From NCBI GenBank assembly GCA_002428045.1, contig DIZZ01000083.1, positions 1,335 to 13,861 of the forward strand: DNA of 12,527 bases. The letters run 5' to 3'. The stretch's first letter is position 1. Every line of letters starts with the position of its first letter. This document shows, one piece after another, positions 1 to 6,792 of this stretch. The notes beneath the pieces were generated by a model. The model searched no databases. It saw only the letters and a program-made list of their open reading frames with translations, and had not been told where the DNA came from. A program made the position numbers and the translations under genes. Source of the DNA: Verrucomicrobia bacterium UBA6015. Lineage in GTDB: Bacteria; Verrucomicrobiota; Kiritimatiellia; UBA8416.

Positions 1-812
1 ACGCGTTCCTTGTCCTGATCCACGTCCAGGATAACCACCTCGATCGGATCGCTGACACGGACCATCTCCGACGGGTGCTTGATGCGGCCCCAGCTCATAT
101 CCGTGATATGCAGCAGGCCGTCCAATCCATCCAGATCGACGAACACACCGAAATCGGTGATATTCTTCACAATCCCCTTGCGGACCTGCCCCTTGACAAT
201 CGTCGTCAGCAGTTCCCGCTTCTTCACGCGCATCCGCTCCTCAATCAGGTCACGGCGCGAAAGGATGATATTACGGCGATCCTCGTTGATCTTGATCACC
301 TTGAATTCAAACTCGTTATCAATCAGCGAGTCCACATTGTGCATCGGGCTGACGTCCACCTGCGAACCTGGCAGGAATGCATCCACACCATTGACGTCCA
401 CGATCATGCCGCCCTTGACCCGTGCCTTGACCACACCCATGACGGTGCTGCCTTCCGCGCAGGACTTGATCACGTGTTCCCACTGGATCTGCTGCTCGGC
501 CTTTTCCTTGCTCAGGATGACCATGCCACATTCGTCTTCCATCTGGTCGAGAAGCACATCGAGCTGGTCGCCGACCTGGACGATGGAGATATCCTTGAAC
601 TCATGCCCGTCGATCACGCCTTCGGACTTGTAGCCGATGTCGACCAGCACTTCATTATTCTGGATGGCCAGGACCCGGCCTGGAACGATTGACCCTTCAG
701 TGAAGCTCTTCAGCGTTTCCGCATACATCTTCGACATTTGTTCCTGTCCCACAGAGTCAATCTGGGACAGATCAATGATGACCGGCTTCTTTTTCTTAAC
801 CTTTAATGCCAT
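1..812 (-). CDS. rpsA: 30S ribosomal protein S1 (partial, C-terminus outside window)
   Basis: This is the N-terminal part of ribosomal protein S1, the RNA-binding protein that helps the 30S subunit bind structured or SD-poor mRNAs. About 270 codons are present and the frame is still open at base 1; full S1 proteins are usually about 400-580 residues. Three S1 (OB-fold) repeats are visible at roughly residues 38-105, 120-187 and 205-271. The third carries the typical run FGVFVDL followed by GLLHITDMSW. The chosen ATG (812-810) gives the lysine-rich N-terminus MALKVKKKK. The frame stays open upstream as far as a TAG near 903, so a TTG at 860 preceded by GGAAGAG is a weaker alternative start. 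No good Shine-Dalgarno precedes the ATG, which is reminiscent of the E. coli rpsA start region. The gene is transcribed divergently from the response regulator. Confidence 0.96.
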   Translation of the reverse strand, partial: MALKVKKKKPVIIDLSQIDSVGQEQMSKMYAETLKSFTEGSIVPGRVLAIQNNEVLVDIGYKSEGVIDGHEFKDISIVQVGDQLDVLLDQMEDECGMVILSKEKAEQQIQWEHVIKSCAEGSTVMGVVKARVKGGMIVDVNGVDAFLPGSQVDVSPMHNVDSLIDNEFEFKVIKINEDRRNIILSRRDLIEERMRVKKRELLTTIVKGQVRKGIVKNITDFGVFVDLDGLDGLLHITDMSWGRIKHPSEMVRVSDPIEVVILDVDQDKER

Positions 813-839
813 GTTACTGTTACTACTTGTTGTTACTAC
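812..839 (-). promoter_or_regulatory. Unusual rpsA translation-initiation region: triple AGTAACA, no SD
   Basis: Read on the minus strand, the 27 bases before the rpsA ATG contain three copies of AGTAACA, the last reaching the A of the start codon. No AGGAGG-like sequence lies at normal spacing. In E. coli the rpsA start region also lacks a canonical Shine-Dalgarno and is the target of S1 autoregulation. A similar role here is inference from position and composition. Confidence 0.4.
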
Positions 840-908
840 GACCTTACCCTGTGCAGCCAACAGCGGCTCTTCCCGAGAAAAACCACGACTGCAACTTAAT
901 ATCTAACC

Positions 909-938
909 GTTATACCTGAAGCAGCCTATACACAGCAA
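909..938 (-). promoter_or_regulatory. Candidate sigma70-type promoter for rpsA
   Basis: On the minus strand, TTGCTG (938-933) and TATAAC (914-909) are separated by 18 bases. The -10 box matches the consensus at five of six positions and the -35 box at three. A start near 902 would give an rpsA leader of about 90 nt, room for a regulatory 5' UTR. This is a pattern match only. Confidence 0.35.
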
Positions 939-978
939 GCCAAAAAACAGAAAACTCATACGTCAAGAGCAGTTTTTC

Positions 979-1007
979 TTGACCAACAGATGCCGTTCAA
1001 GTACGTT
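979..1007 (+). promoter_or_regulatory. Candidate sigma70-type promoter for the response regulator
   Basis: TTGACC (979-984, five of six to consensus) is followed after exactly 17 bases by TACGTT (1002-1007, three of six). Transcription would begin near 1014, about 60 bases before the preferred ATG at 1076. The spacing is ideal but the -10 box is weak. Confidence 0.35.
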
Positions 1008-1075
1008 TCATTATCTGCATTCAGCGATTTTATCCTGTGACCCAGGTGGCAATGCAAGAGGAACGAGCAATCAAC

Positions 1076-1768
1076 ATGACGGCAGTGGCGAAAACAACGG
1101 AAAAACAACGGATCCTACTTGTCGATGATCATCCGATTGTCCGTCAAGGAATCGCCATGTTGATCAACGAGGAGGAGGATCTGCTCGTCTGCGGAGAGGC
1201 CGGGACTCCTGCCGAAGCCTTCCATGCCATCCAGGGGACGTTTCCTGATATCGTCATTATCGATGTCTCGCTCGACGGTACCAGCGGTATCGAACTGACC
1301 CGCTCCATTAAGACAAAATACAAGAGCTTACCCATCCTGGTGCTTTCCATGCATGACGAAGATCTCTACGCCGAGCGCGCCATCCGCGCCGGTGCACGGG
1401 GTTATGTGATGAAGCAGGAACCGGCAGAAACGGTGCTCGACGCCATCCGCATTGTACTCAGCGGGAATGTATTCCTCAGCAGTAAGCTTTCATCTAAGGT
1501 GCTGAAGGAGTTGATCGGGCAAGCACCAACCGACCAGCAGCCCAGCGGTACACCGGGGGTTGAGCGGTTGAGCGACCGGGAGCTGGAGATCTTTGAACTG
1601 ATCGGACGGGGATACGCCACGCGTCGCATTGCCGACTCGCTTAGCCTCAGCATCAAGACGGTTGAGACACACCGTGCACACATCAAGCAGAAATTAAAAC
1701 TGGGGAGCGCCACGGAACTTATCCATCGCGCCTTCCATTGGATCGAAAGCGGTGCCCGCAACCGCTAG
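1076..1768 (+). CDS. NarL/FixJ-family two-component response regulator (orphan)
   Basis: A 230-residue cytoplasmic DNA-binding response regulator. The N-terminal receiver domain (about residues 12-128) has the acidic pair D17-D18 in VDDHP, the phospho-acceptor D63 in IIDVSLDG, the switch Ser91 (VLSMHD) and Lys113 (YVMKQ). A linker of about 20 residues leads to a C-terminal LuxR-type helix-turn-helix (about 162-220) with LSDRELEI and the recognition helix SIKTVETH. The frame is open from a GTG at 1037 and has another ATG at 1052. I prefer the ATG at 1076 because it puts the receiver domain at the usual distance from the N-terminus and follows AGAGGA at 1057-1062, although that spacing (13 nt) is long. 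No histidine kinase lies beside it: rpsA diverges upstream and secG converges downstream. Signal and targets cannot be inferred. The stop codon lies inside an inverted repeat. Confidence 0.93.
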   Translation: MTAVAKTTEKQRILLVDDHPIVRQGIAMLINEEEDLLVCGEAGTPAEAFHAIQGTFPDIVIIDVSLDGTSGIELTRSIKTKYKSLPILVLSMHDEDLYAERAIRAGARGYVMKQEPAETVLDAIRIVLSGNVFLSSKLSSKVLKELIGQAPTDQQPSGTPGVERLSDRELEIFELIGRGYATRRIADSLSLSIKTVETHRAHIKQKLKLGSATELIHRAFHWIESGARNR

Positions 1769-1778
1769 CGGGCACCGC
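1749..1778. terminator. GC-rich hairpin between convergent response regulator and secG
   Basis: A perfect 11-bp inverted repeat (arms GCGGTGCCCGC at 1749-1759 and GCGGGCACCGC at 1768-1778, 8-base loop) contains the regulator's TAG stop codon. It sits 14 bases beyond the 3' end of secG. Neither side has a strong T-tract, so it is not a textbook intrinsic terminator. Its place between convergent genes suggests bidirectional termination or 3'-end protection. Confidence 0.5.
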
Positions 1779-1791
1779 CTCCCACGCGTTG

Positions 1792-2304
1792 TCACTCGGC
1801 TGGCGTCGCGGCCGATGGCACCGCATCGATCACCGGCGCCGGAACAATCACCGGCGCGGATGCCGGTTCAGCACCTCCATCGACGGGAGCCACAGGCACC
1901 ACGGCGGGGGTGGATACCGGGGCAGCCTCACTGACCATCGGAATTTCACTCGATCCGACAGGAATCGCGGGCATGGCTTCCGGCATCGTCATCGGCAATG
2001 CCTGTTGCGCTGGCGGAGCCTGAACCGGTAACACATCGACCGTGTCAACGATGGATCCGCGGGTACCGCGTTGCGCCGTCAGGATCGTCAACAAGATCGT
2101 GTTCACCAAGAACATGCTGCCCATAACCACCGTGGCCTTGGTCAGCACATTGCCCATCCGCGATCCGAAAATCGCCTCGCCTGCACCACCGCCAAACGCT
2201 GTGCCGCCCATTCCGCCCTTGGTCTTCTGCATGAAGATCACCGCGATCAGCAAGGCACTCAGCAAGGCCTCCAACACAATCAGAAACGCATAGATAATTC
2301 CCAT
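1792..2304 (-). CDS. secG: Preprotein translocase subunit SecG with long Pro/Ala-rich tail
   Basis: SecG is the small accessory membrane subunit of the SecYEG protein-export channel in the inner membrane. The first 80 or so residues fit the family: TM1 at about 4-24, the glycine-rich cytoplasmic loop KGGMGGTAFGGG (29-40) continuing into GEAIFGSRMGNVLTK, and TM2 at about 57-77. The remaining 90 residues (81-170) are unusual, low in complexity and rich in Pro, Ala and Val, including an APVIVP/APVIDA near-repeat encoded by an 18-base direct repeat (ATCACCGGCGC at 1829 and 1847). E. coli SecG is about 110 residues. An AGAGGG Shine-Dalgarno lies 8 bases before the ATG. It is the last gene of the gap-pgk-tpiA-secG operon, 28 bases after tpiA; a tpiA-secG pairing is common in bacteria. 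Confidence 0.93.
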   Translation of the reverse strand: MGIIYAFLIVLEALLSALLIAVIFMQKTKGGMGGTAFGGGAGEAIFGSRMGNVLTKATVVMGSMFLVNTILLTILTAQRGTRGSIVDTVDVLPVQAPPAQQALPMTMPEAMPAIPVGSSEIPMVSEAAPVSTPAVVPVAPVDGGAEPASAPVIVPAPVIDAVPSAATPAE

Positions 2305-2332
2305 ATTAACACCCTCTCTGCCTACAGCCGCG

Positions 2333-3100
2333 TTAGCGTTGCTGCGCGATTCTTACCAATTCAACAAACGACCGGGCGTCCAGCGATGCCCCGCCAATCA
2401 GCCCGCCATCAATATCCGGCTTGGCCAGCAGTTCCGCCGCATTCGACGGTTTCATGCTGCCACCGTACTGGATGCGGATCGATTGAGCAACCTCTTCGTT
2501 CGACATGTCCGTCAACACGGACCGAATAAACGCATGCATTTCCTGCGCCTGCTCCGGAGTTGCCGTCAGCCCGGTGCCGATCGCCCAGACCGGCTCATAG
2601 GCCACCACGATCTTCTTCAGCTCCGCAGGCGAGATATCGGCTAGACTTCCTTGAACCTGGGTTCGTACGACATCCATGTGCGAGTTCGCTTGGCGCTCAG
2701 CGATCGTCTCACCCACGCAGACGATCGGTGTCAGCGATGCAGCAATCGCCGATTTGGTCTTCTTGTTGATGATTGCATCCGTCTCCCCGAAGTAGGAGCG
2801 CCGCTCGCTATGCCCCAGGATCACGAAATGGCAATACAGAGACCGCAGCATAAAGGCCGAGATCTCGCCGGTATAGGCCCCACTGGCCTCCCAGTGCATG
2901 TTCTGTGCGCCGAACTTGATCGCTGTCTCACCAACCACGTCGGCCACGGTCTGCAACGAGGTGAACGGCGGACAGAGCACCACTTCAACGTCCCTGCATT
3001 CGCCCAGTTCGCGCTTGACATCCTCGGCCAGCGCCTGTGATTCGCTAGCCGTCTTGTTCATTTTCCAGTTGCCTGCAATAATCCGTTTTCTCTGCTTCAT
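2333..3100 (-). CDS. tpiA: Triosephosphate isomerase
   Basis: Interconverts dihydroxyacetone phosphate and glyceraldehyde 3-phosphate in glycolysis and gluconeogenesis; cytoplasmic. The 255-residue protein is the usual family length and shows the whole TIM-barrel active site: N11 and K13 in GNWKMN, the electrophile H97 in GHSERR, the catalytic base E169 in AYEPVWAIGTG, the phosphate-binding lid around residues 171-181, YGGS at 212-215 and GGAS at 236-239. An AAGGA Shine-Dalgarno precedes the ATG, and only 16 bases separate the gene from the pgk stop codon, so it is almost certainly co-transcribed with pgk and gap. Nothing abnormal was seen. Confidence 0.98.
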   Translation of the reverse strand: MKQRKRIIAGNWKMNKTASESQALAEDVKRELGECRDVEVVLCPPFTSLQTVADVVGETAIKFGAQNMHWEASGAYTGEISAFMLRSLYCHFVILGHSERRSYFGETDAIINKKTKSAIAASLTPIVCVGETIAERQANSHMDVVRTQVQGSLADISPAELKKIVVAYEPVWAIGTGLTATPEQAQEMHAFIRSVLTDMSNEEVAQSIRIQYGGSMKPSNAAELLAKPDIDGGLIGGASLDARSFVELVRIAQQR

Positions 3101-3116
3101 CGTTTTCCTTACGTTG

Positions 3117-4364
3117 TTACGCCTTATCGCTCAGTGACGCCACGCCCGGCAGCACTTTACCTTCCAGAAACTCGAGACTCGCCCCGCCCCCCGTGCTGAT
3201 GTGCGTCATCTTCGGTGCCAGTCCGCTCTTGTTGACGGCGCTGACACTATCGCCACCACCGATGATACTCACGCTGTCGCTATCGGCCACCGCCTGGCAT
3301 ACCCCCAGCGTGCCCTTGGCAAAAGCGGGCATTTCAAAACACCCCATCGGCCCATTCCAGACCACGGTCTTGGCGCTCTTGATAGCCTCCGCATACAAGG
3401 CCGTGGTCTTCGGCCCGATGTCCAGTGCCATCCAGCCTTCAGGAATGTCATTCCCGACAAGCCGCGTATTGGCATCGGCAGCGAAATTGTCAGCCGCCAC
3501 GTTATCGAGCGGCAGCAGGAACTTGACACCACGTTTTTCGGCATCCGCCAGCATCTCGCGGGCATAGTCCAGTTGATCCAGCTCACAGAGCGACTTGCCG
3601 ATCTCGTGTCCCTTGGCCTTCAGGAAGGTGTAGGCCATGCCGCCGCCGATGATCAGCACATCGACCTTGGTCAGCAGGTTCTTCACCACGGCCAGCTTGT
3701 CGCTGACCTTGGCACCGCCAAGAATGGCGACAAACGGACGGGCTGGCTTCTCCACCGCACCACCCAGGTACTCAATCTCCTTTTCCATCAGGAACCCAGC
3801 AACGCTTTCGCCGATATACTTGCAGATCACGGCGGTGGAGGCATGCGCACGATGCGCTGCACCGAAGGCGTCATTGCAGTACAGATCGCCATAAGATGCC
3901 AGCTTCTTCGCCAAGACCGACTGCTTTTGCTTCATCTCGGCCTTCTTGGCGGCGTACACCTCGTCGGTCATATCGTCCGTCTTCTTGGGCTTGCCTTCTT
4001 CTTCCGCATAGAATCGGGTATTCTCCAGCATCACGACCGAACCCGCGCCGGCTGATTTGACGACGTCGTCTGCCGCCATGCAATCCGGGGCGAAGACAAC
4101 CTTGCGACCCAGCACCTTTTCCAGATGGACAGCCACGGGTGCCAGACTGAACTCGACCTCATACCCCGTGCCCTTCGGGCGGCCCAGATGGCTCATCAGG
4201 ACCAGGCTTCCGCCCTGCTCCAACACATAACGGATACTTGGCAAAGCCGCCTGCACGCGGGTATCATCGCTGATCACACCCCCCTTGATCGGCACGTTGA
4301 AATCCACCCGCATCACCACCCGCTTACCATTGAGGTTCACATCCCGAAGGGTCTTTTTATTCAT
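3117..4364 (-). CDS. pgk: Phosphoglycerate kinase
   Basis: Transfers a phosphate from 1,3-bisphosphoglycerate to ADP, the first ATP-yielding step of glycolysis; cytoplasmic. Visible hallmarks are RVDFNVP (19-25), SHLGRP (58-63), LENTRF (113-118), NDAFGAAHRAHAS (164-176), the hinge-side ILGGAKVSDK (214-223), GPMGCFE (338-344), GGGDSVSAV (369-377) and STGGGASLE (390-398). At 415 residues it is longer than the common bacterial form of about 390. The excess is a lysine-rich segment at about 124-149, right after EEEGK, where yeast and animal PGKs also carry an insertion. An AAGGAG Shine-Dalgarno (4379-4374) sits 9 bases before the ATG. Between gap and pgk lies a 104-base spacer with a strong hairpin, so the two may be expressed at different levels. 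Confidence 0.98.
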   Translation of the reverse strand: MNKKTLRDVNLNGKRVVMRVDFNVPIKGGVISDDTRVQAALPSIRYVLEQGGSLVLMSHLGRPKGTGYEVEFSLAPVAVHLEKVLGRKVVFAPDCMAADDVVKSAGAGSVVMLENTRFYAEEEGKPKKTDDMTDEVYAAKKAEMKQKQSVLAKKLASYGDLYCNDAFGAAHRAHASTAVICKYIGESVAGFLMEKEIEYLGGAVEKPARPFVAILGGAKVSDKLAVVKNLLTKVDVLIIGGGMAYTFLKAKGHEIGKSLCELDQLDYAREMLADAEKRGVKFLLPLDNVAADNFAADANTRLVGNDIPEGWMALDIGPKTTALYAEAIKSAKTVVWNGPMGCFEMPAFAKGTLGVCQAVADSDSVSIIGGGDSVSAVNKSGLAPKMTHISTGGGASLEFLEGKVLPGVASLSDKA

Positions 4365-4395
4365 CGGATCCGGCTCCTTATTATTAAAACAACAG

Positions 4396-4429
4396 AGCGC
4401 GGCATCGTCATGAGTGACGACGCCGCGCT
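4396..4429 (-). terminator. Hairpin between gap and pgk: partial terminator, attenuator or mRNA-processing element
   Basis: Two 15-base arms (4396-4410 and 4415-4429) around a TGAG loop pair throughout in the minus-strand transcript, with one G-U wobble; on the plus strand that position would be an A-C mismatch. A CAG/CTG pair beyond a one-base bulge extends the stem. In the direction of transcription it is followed by CTGTTGTTTTAAT, an imperfect U-tract, and then by the pgk Shine-Dalgarno. Because pgk has no other obvious promoter here, the element probably reduces read-through or sets an RNA 5'/3' end rather than stopping transcription completely. Confidence 0.55.
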
Positions 4430-4468
4430 GCTGGATTTATTATTGCTGCGTAATCAAACGCGGCATCA

Positions 4469-5491
4469 CTACTTCACCGTGTTCATGTGCTGGATCAGGT
4501 TCACCAGCTTATTGGAATAACCCCACTCGTTGTCATACCAGGAAACCAGCTTCGCGAAGCTCGGGTTCAGCATGATACCGGCACCGGCATCGAAGACCGA
4601 GGTCCGCGTCTCGTGATTGAAGTCGCTGGAGACCACCTCATCCTCGGTGTATCCAAGCACGCCCTTCAGCTCACCCTGGCTGGCCGCCTTCATGGCCGCC
4701 TTGATCGCCTCGTAGGCCGAATCGGCATCCGCGCCCGCTGGCTTAACCAGCTTGACCGTCAGGTCGACGACCGACACATTGAGCGTCGGCACACGGAAGG
4801 CCATCCCCGTGAGTTTGCCATTCAACTCAGGAATCACCTTGCCAACCGCCTTGGCCGCACCCGTCGATGACGGGATGATATTGCCGGCGGCAGCACGGCC
4901 ACCACGATAATCCTTCTTTCCGCCCGGGCCGTCCACCGTCTTCTGTGTCGCCGTCGTGGCATGCACCGTGGTCATCAGGCCTTCGGCGATGCCCCAGTTG
5001 TCATTCACCACCTTGGCGATCGGAGCCAGGCAGTTGGTCGTGCAGGAGGCATTCGAGACATAGGCCTGACCGGCGTAGGTCTTATGGTTGACACCCATCA
5101 CGAACATCGGGGTGCTGTCCTTCGACGGGGCACTCATCACAACACGCTTGGCACCGGCCTTGATGTGGCCTTCGGCACTGGCCTGGTCCAGGAAGAAGCC
5201 CGTCGATTCGCAGATGTACTCGGCACCGATGTCGCCCCACTTCAGGTTCGCCGGATCACGTTCAGCGGTCAGGCGGATGGTCTTGCCATTCACGATCAGG
5301 GCCTTGTCGCCCGCTTCCACCGTGCCCGGGAAGGCACCATGGATTGTGTCATACTTCAGCATATAAGCCAACTGATGCGCGTCAAACAGGTCATTGATGC
5401 CGACGACCTCGACAGCAGGATTCTCCGCCGCCGCACGAAACACCAACCGACCAATACGACCAAACCCATTGATACCAATCTTGATTGCCAT
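4469..5491 (-). CDS. gap: Type I glyceraldehyde-3-phosphate dehydrogenase
   Basis: Oxidises glyceraldehyde 3-phosphate to 1,3-bisphosphoglycerate with NAD in central glycolysis; cytoplasmic tetramer. The 340-residue protein has the N-terminal Rossmann motif INGFGRIGR (7-15), the conserved NDL (33-35) after beta-2, the active-site SNASCTTNCLAP (146-157) with nucleophile C150, the general base H177 in TTVHATT, GAAKAVGKVIPELNGKLTGM (211-230), and the C-terminal SWYDNEWGYSN. It is the first gene of the glycolytic operon. A strong Shine-Dalgarno (GAAGGAGA) lies 7 bases before the ATG, and a plausible promoter lies upstream at 5566-5594. It is divergent from the LptF/LptG permease gene. No sign of the NADP-type or type II enzyme was noticed. 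Confidence 0.98.
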   Translation of the reverse strand: MAIKIGINGFGRIGRLVFRAAAENPAVEVVGINDLFDAHQLAYMLKYDTIHGAFPGTVEAGDKALIVNGKTIRLTAERDPANLKWGDIGAEYICESTGFFLDQASAEGHIKAGAKRVVMSAPSKDSTPMFVMGVNHKTYAGQAYVSNASCTTNCLAPIAKVVNDNWGIAEGLMTTVHATTATQKTVDGPGGKKDYRGGRAAAGNIIPSSTGAAKAVGKVIPELNGKLTGMAFRVPTLNVSVVDLTVKLVKPAGADADSAYEAIKAAMKAASQGELKGVLGYTEDEVVSSDFNHETRTSVFDAGAGIMLNPSFAKLVSWYDNEWGYSNKLVNLIQHMNTVK

Positions 5492-5565
5492 GCTTATTCT
5501 CCTTCACCTTGTTTACGAAAAAATTCAGTATGCGTTTACACTTACACCCTGAAAAACGTTCGCTA

Positions 5566-5594
5566 ACCCTACCGCATTTGTTTCCCCGCGTCAA
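5566..5594 (-). promoter_or_regulatory. Candidate sigma70-type promoter for the gap-pgk-tpiA-secG operon
   Basis: On the minus strand, TTGACG (5594-5589, five of six to consensus) and TAGGGT (5571-5566, three of six) are 17 bases apart. A start near 5559 would leave a leader of about 65 nt before the gap ATG. It is the best match in the 178-base divergent intergenic region. No equally good promoter was found for the plus-strand operon. Confidence 0.4.
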
Positions 5595-5669
5595 TACAAC
5601 AGCCGTTTTTTTTCAAACACAGGAAATTCGCTTTCCCTTTTTCTCATTTGTCCTTAGTATGCCGGGGAA

Positions 5670-6770
5670 ATGAAGTTGATTGATAAACACCTCCTGCGAG
5701 AACTGCTGATCCCGCTCTGCTACTGCCTGGTTGGTTTTGCCATGGTATTGCTCATCGGTGAAATGTTCGGCGATATCGACCGGATCCTCAGTGCCCGTCC
5801 AGGCTGGCTCCTGGTGGTGCGGTTTTATGTCTCCATTCTCGGGCCGATGCTGCAATACCTGATGCCCGCCTCGCTGATGCTCGCCACGCTCTATACGCTT
5901 TACGGGCTGACCCGCAATAATGAGCTGGTCGCCATGCGGGCCAGCGGGATCAGCATCTACAGACTGATGCTGCCGTTTGTCGGCGTCGGTTTTATTCTCA
6001 GCATCGCGGTGGCCGTCGTTGGCGATCTTTGGGTCCCACATGCGTTCGAGTGGGCACAGGATATCAAGTCGAACAAGTTCAACATCGGCACAACCAACAC
6101 CATTCAACGCTGCATCTATCTCAATCCAGAGGGCCAGCGACAGTGGATCATCACCGAGCTGGACCCGAAGAAACCCCACATCCTGCACGGTGTCGAGGTC
6201 AAGCAGGAAAGCACCGAGGGGCACCGCCTGTATGTCATTACCGCCGCCCGTGCAGAGTTTCTCGATCAGCAATGGTGGTTTTTCAATCCCTATATCCAGC
6301 GGTTCGGCTTAACCGATAACCCGATCGGCCAGCCCACACTGATGGGTGTCGGGGAGCACAGCGTCGTCGAGATGCCTGAGTTCGACGAAACCCCCGAGGC
6401 CTTTGTCAGTGCCGTGCGGAAATGGGAGCATTTGAACATGCGAGAAATGTATCACTATCTGCGAACGCATCCAGGCATGGCTGAACGCGCCCTCAATGAG
6501 AAGCGATTCAGTCTGCACGATCGGCTGGCAATGCCCTGGGCATGTCTGATTGTCGTCTTTTTCGCCATTCCGGCGGGTGCCCGAACCGGTCGCCAAGGAG
6601 TGCTTTCTGCGGTCTTTGCGGCGATTGCGCTCATGGCCGGATTCTATACCCTGGCCCAGATCGGACGGATCATCGGCTCCCTCGGCGTGATACCGCCCTG
6701 GACTGGCGCATGGCTTTCCAACATGGTTTTCGGAATGGTCGGAATCGTCTTGCTGAAACGATTACACTAG
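5670..6770 (+). CDS. LptF/LptG family permease (lipopolysaccharide export)
   Basis: A 366-residue inner-membrane protein of the YjgP/YjgQ family. With LptB and LptC these permeases extract lipopolysaccharide from the inner membrane and push it along the Lpt bridge to the outer membrane. The layout is typical: TM1 at about 14-33, TM2-TM3 at about 46-120, a periplasmic beta-jellyroll region at about 121-285 with little hydrophobicity, then three more TM segments (about 288-308, 311-334, 345-364). The conserved NNELVAMRASGIS stretch (90-102) on the cytoplasmic loop contacts the ATPase in characterised homologues. The end (VIPPWTGAWLSN) looks more LptG-like, but I cannot separate LptF from LptG here. 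Only one such gene is present, so its partner must lie elsewhere. GGGGA lies close before the ATG. The next gene follows after 22 bases. Confidence 0.9.
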   Translation: MKLIDKHLLRELLIPLCYCLVGFAMVLLIGEMFGDIDRILSARPGWLLVVRFYVSILGPMLQYLMPASLMLATLYTLYGLTRNNELVAMRASGISIYRLMLPFVGVGFILSIAVAVVGDLWVPHAFEWAQDIKSNKFNIGTTNTIQRCIYLNPEGQRQWIITELDPKKPHILHGVEVKQESTEGHRLYVITAARAEFLDQQWWFFNPYIQRFGLTDNPIGQPTLMGVGEHSVVEMPEFDETPEAFVSAVRKWEHLNMREMYHYLRTHPGMAERALNEKRFSLHDRLAMPWACLIVVFFAIPAGARTGRQGVLSAVFAAIALMAGFYTLAQIGRIIGSLGVIPPWTGAWLSNMVFGMVGIVLLKRLH

Positions 6771-6792
6771 GGCTTAGAAAAGGAGTAACATT

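Noticed and set aside
75..692. Long open frames on the plus strand opposite rpsA (205 and 184 codons)
   Set aside because: They lie antisense to clear S1 repeats, have no family resemblance, and are explained by GC-rich codon bias of the true gene.
3201..4055. 284-codon plus-strand frame opposite pgk
   Set aside because: Antisense shadow of an intact, highly conserved gene; no recognisable motif and no ribosome binding site.
5658..5672. Tiny ATG...TGA frame overlapping the permease start (MPGK)
   Set aside because: Four codons with no ribosome binding site; it is the accidental end of an open frame running antisense to the gap leader.
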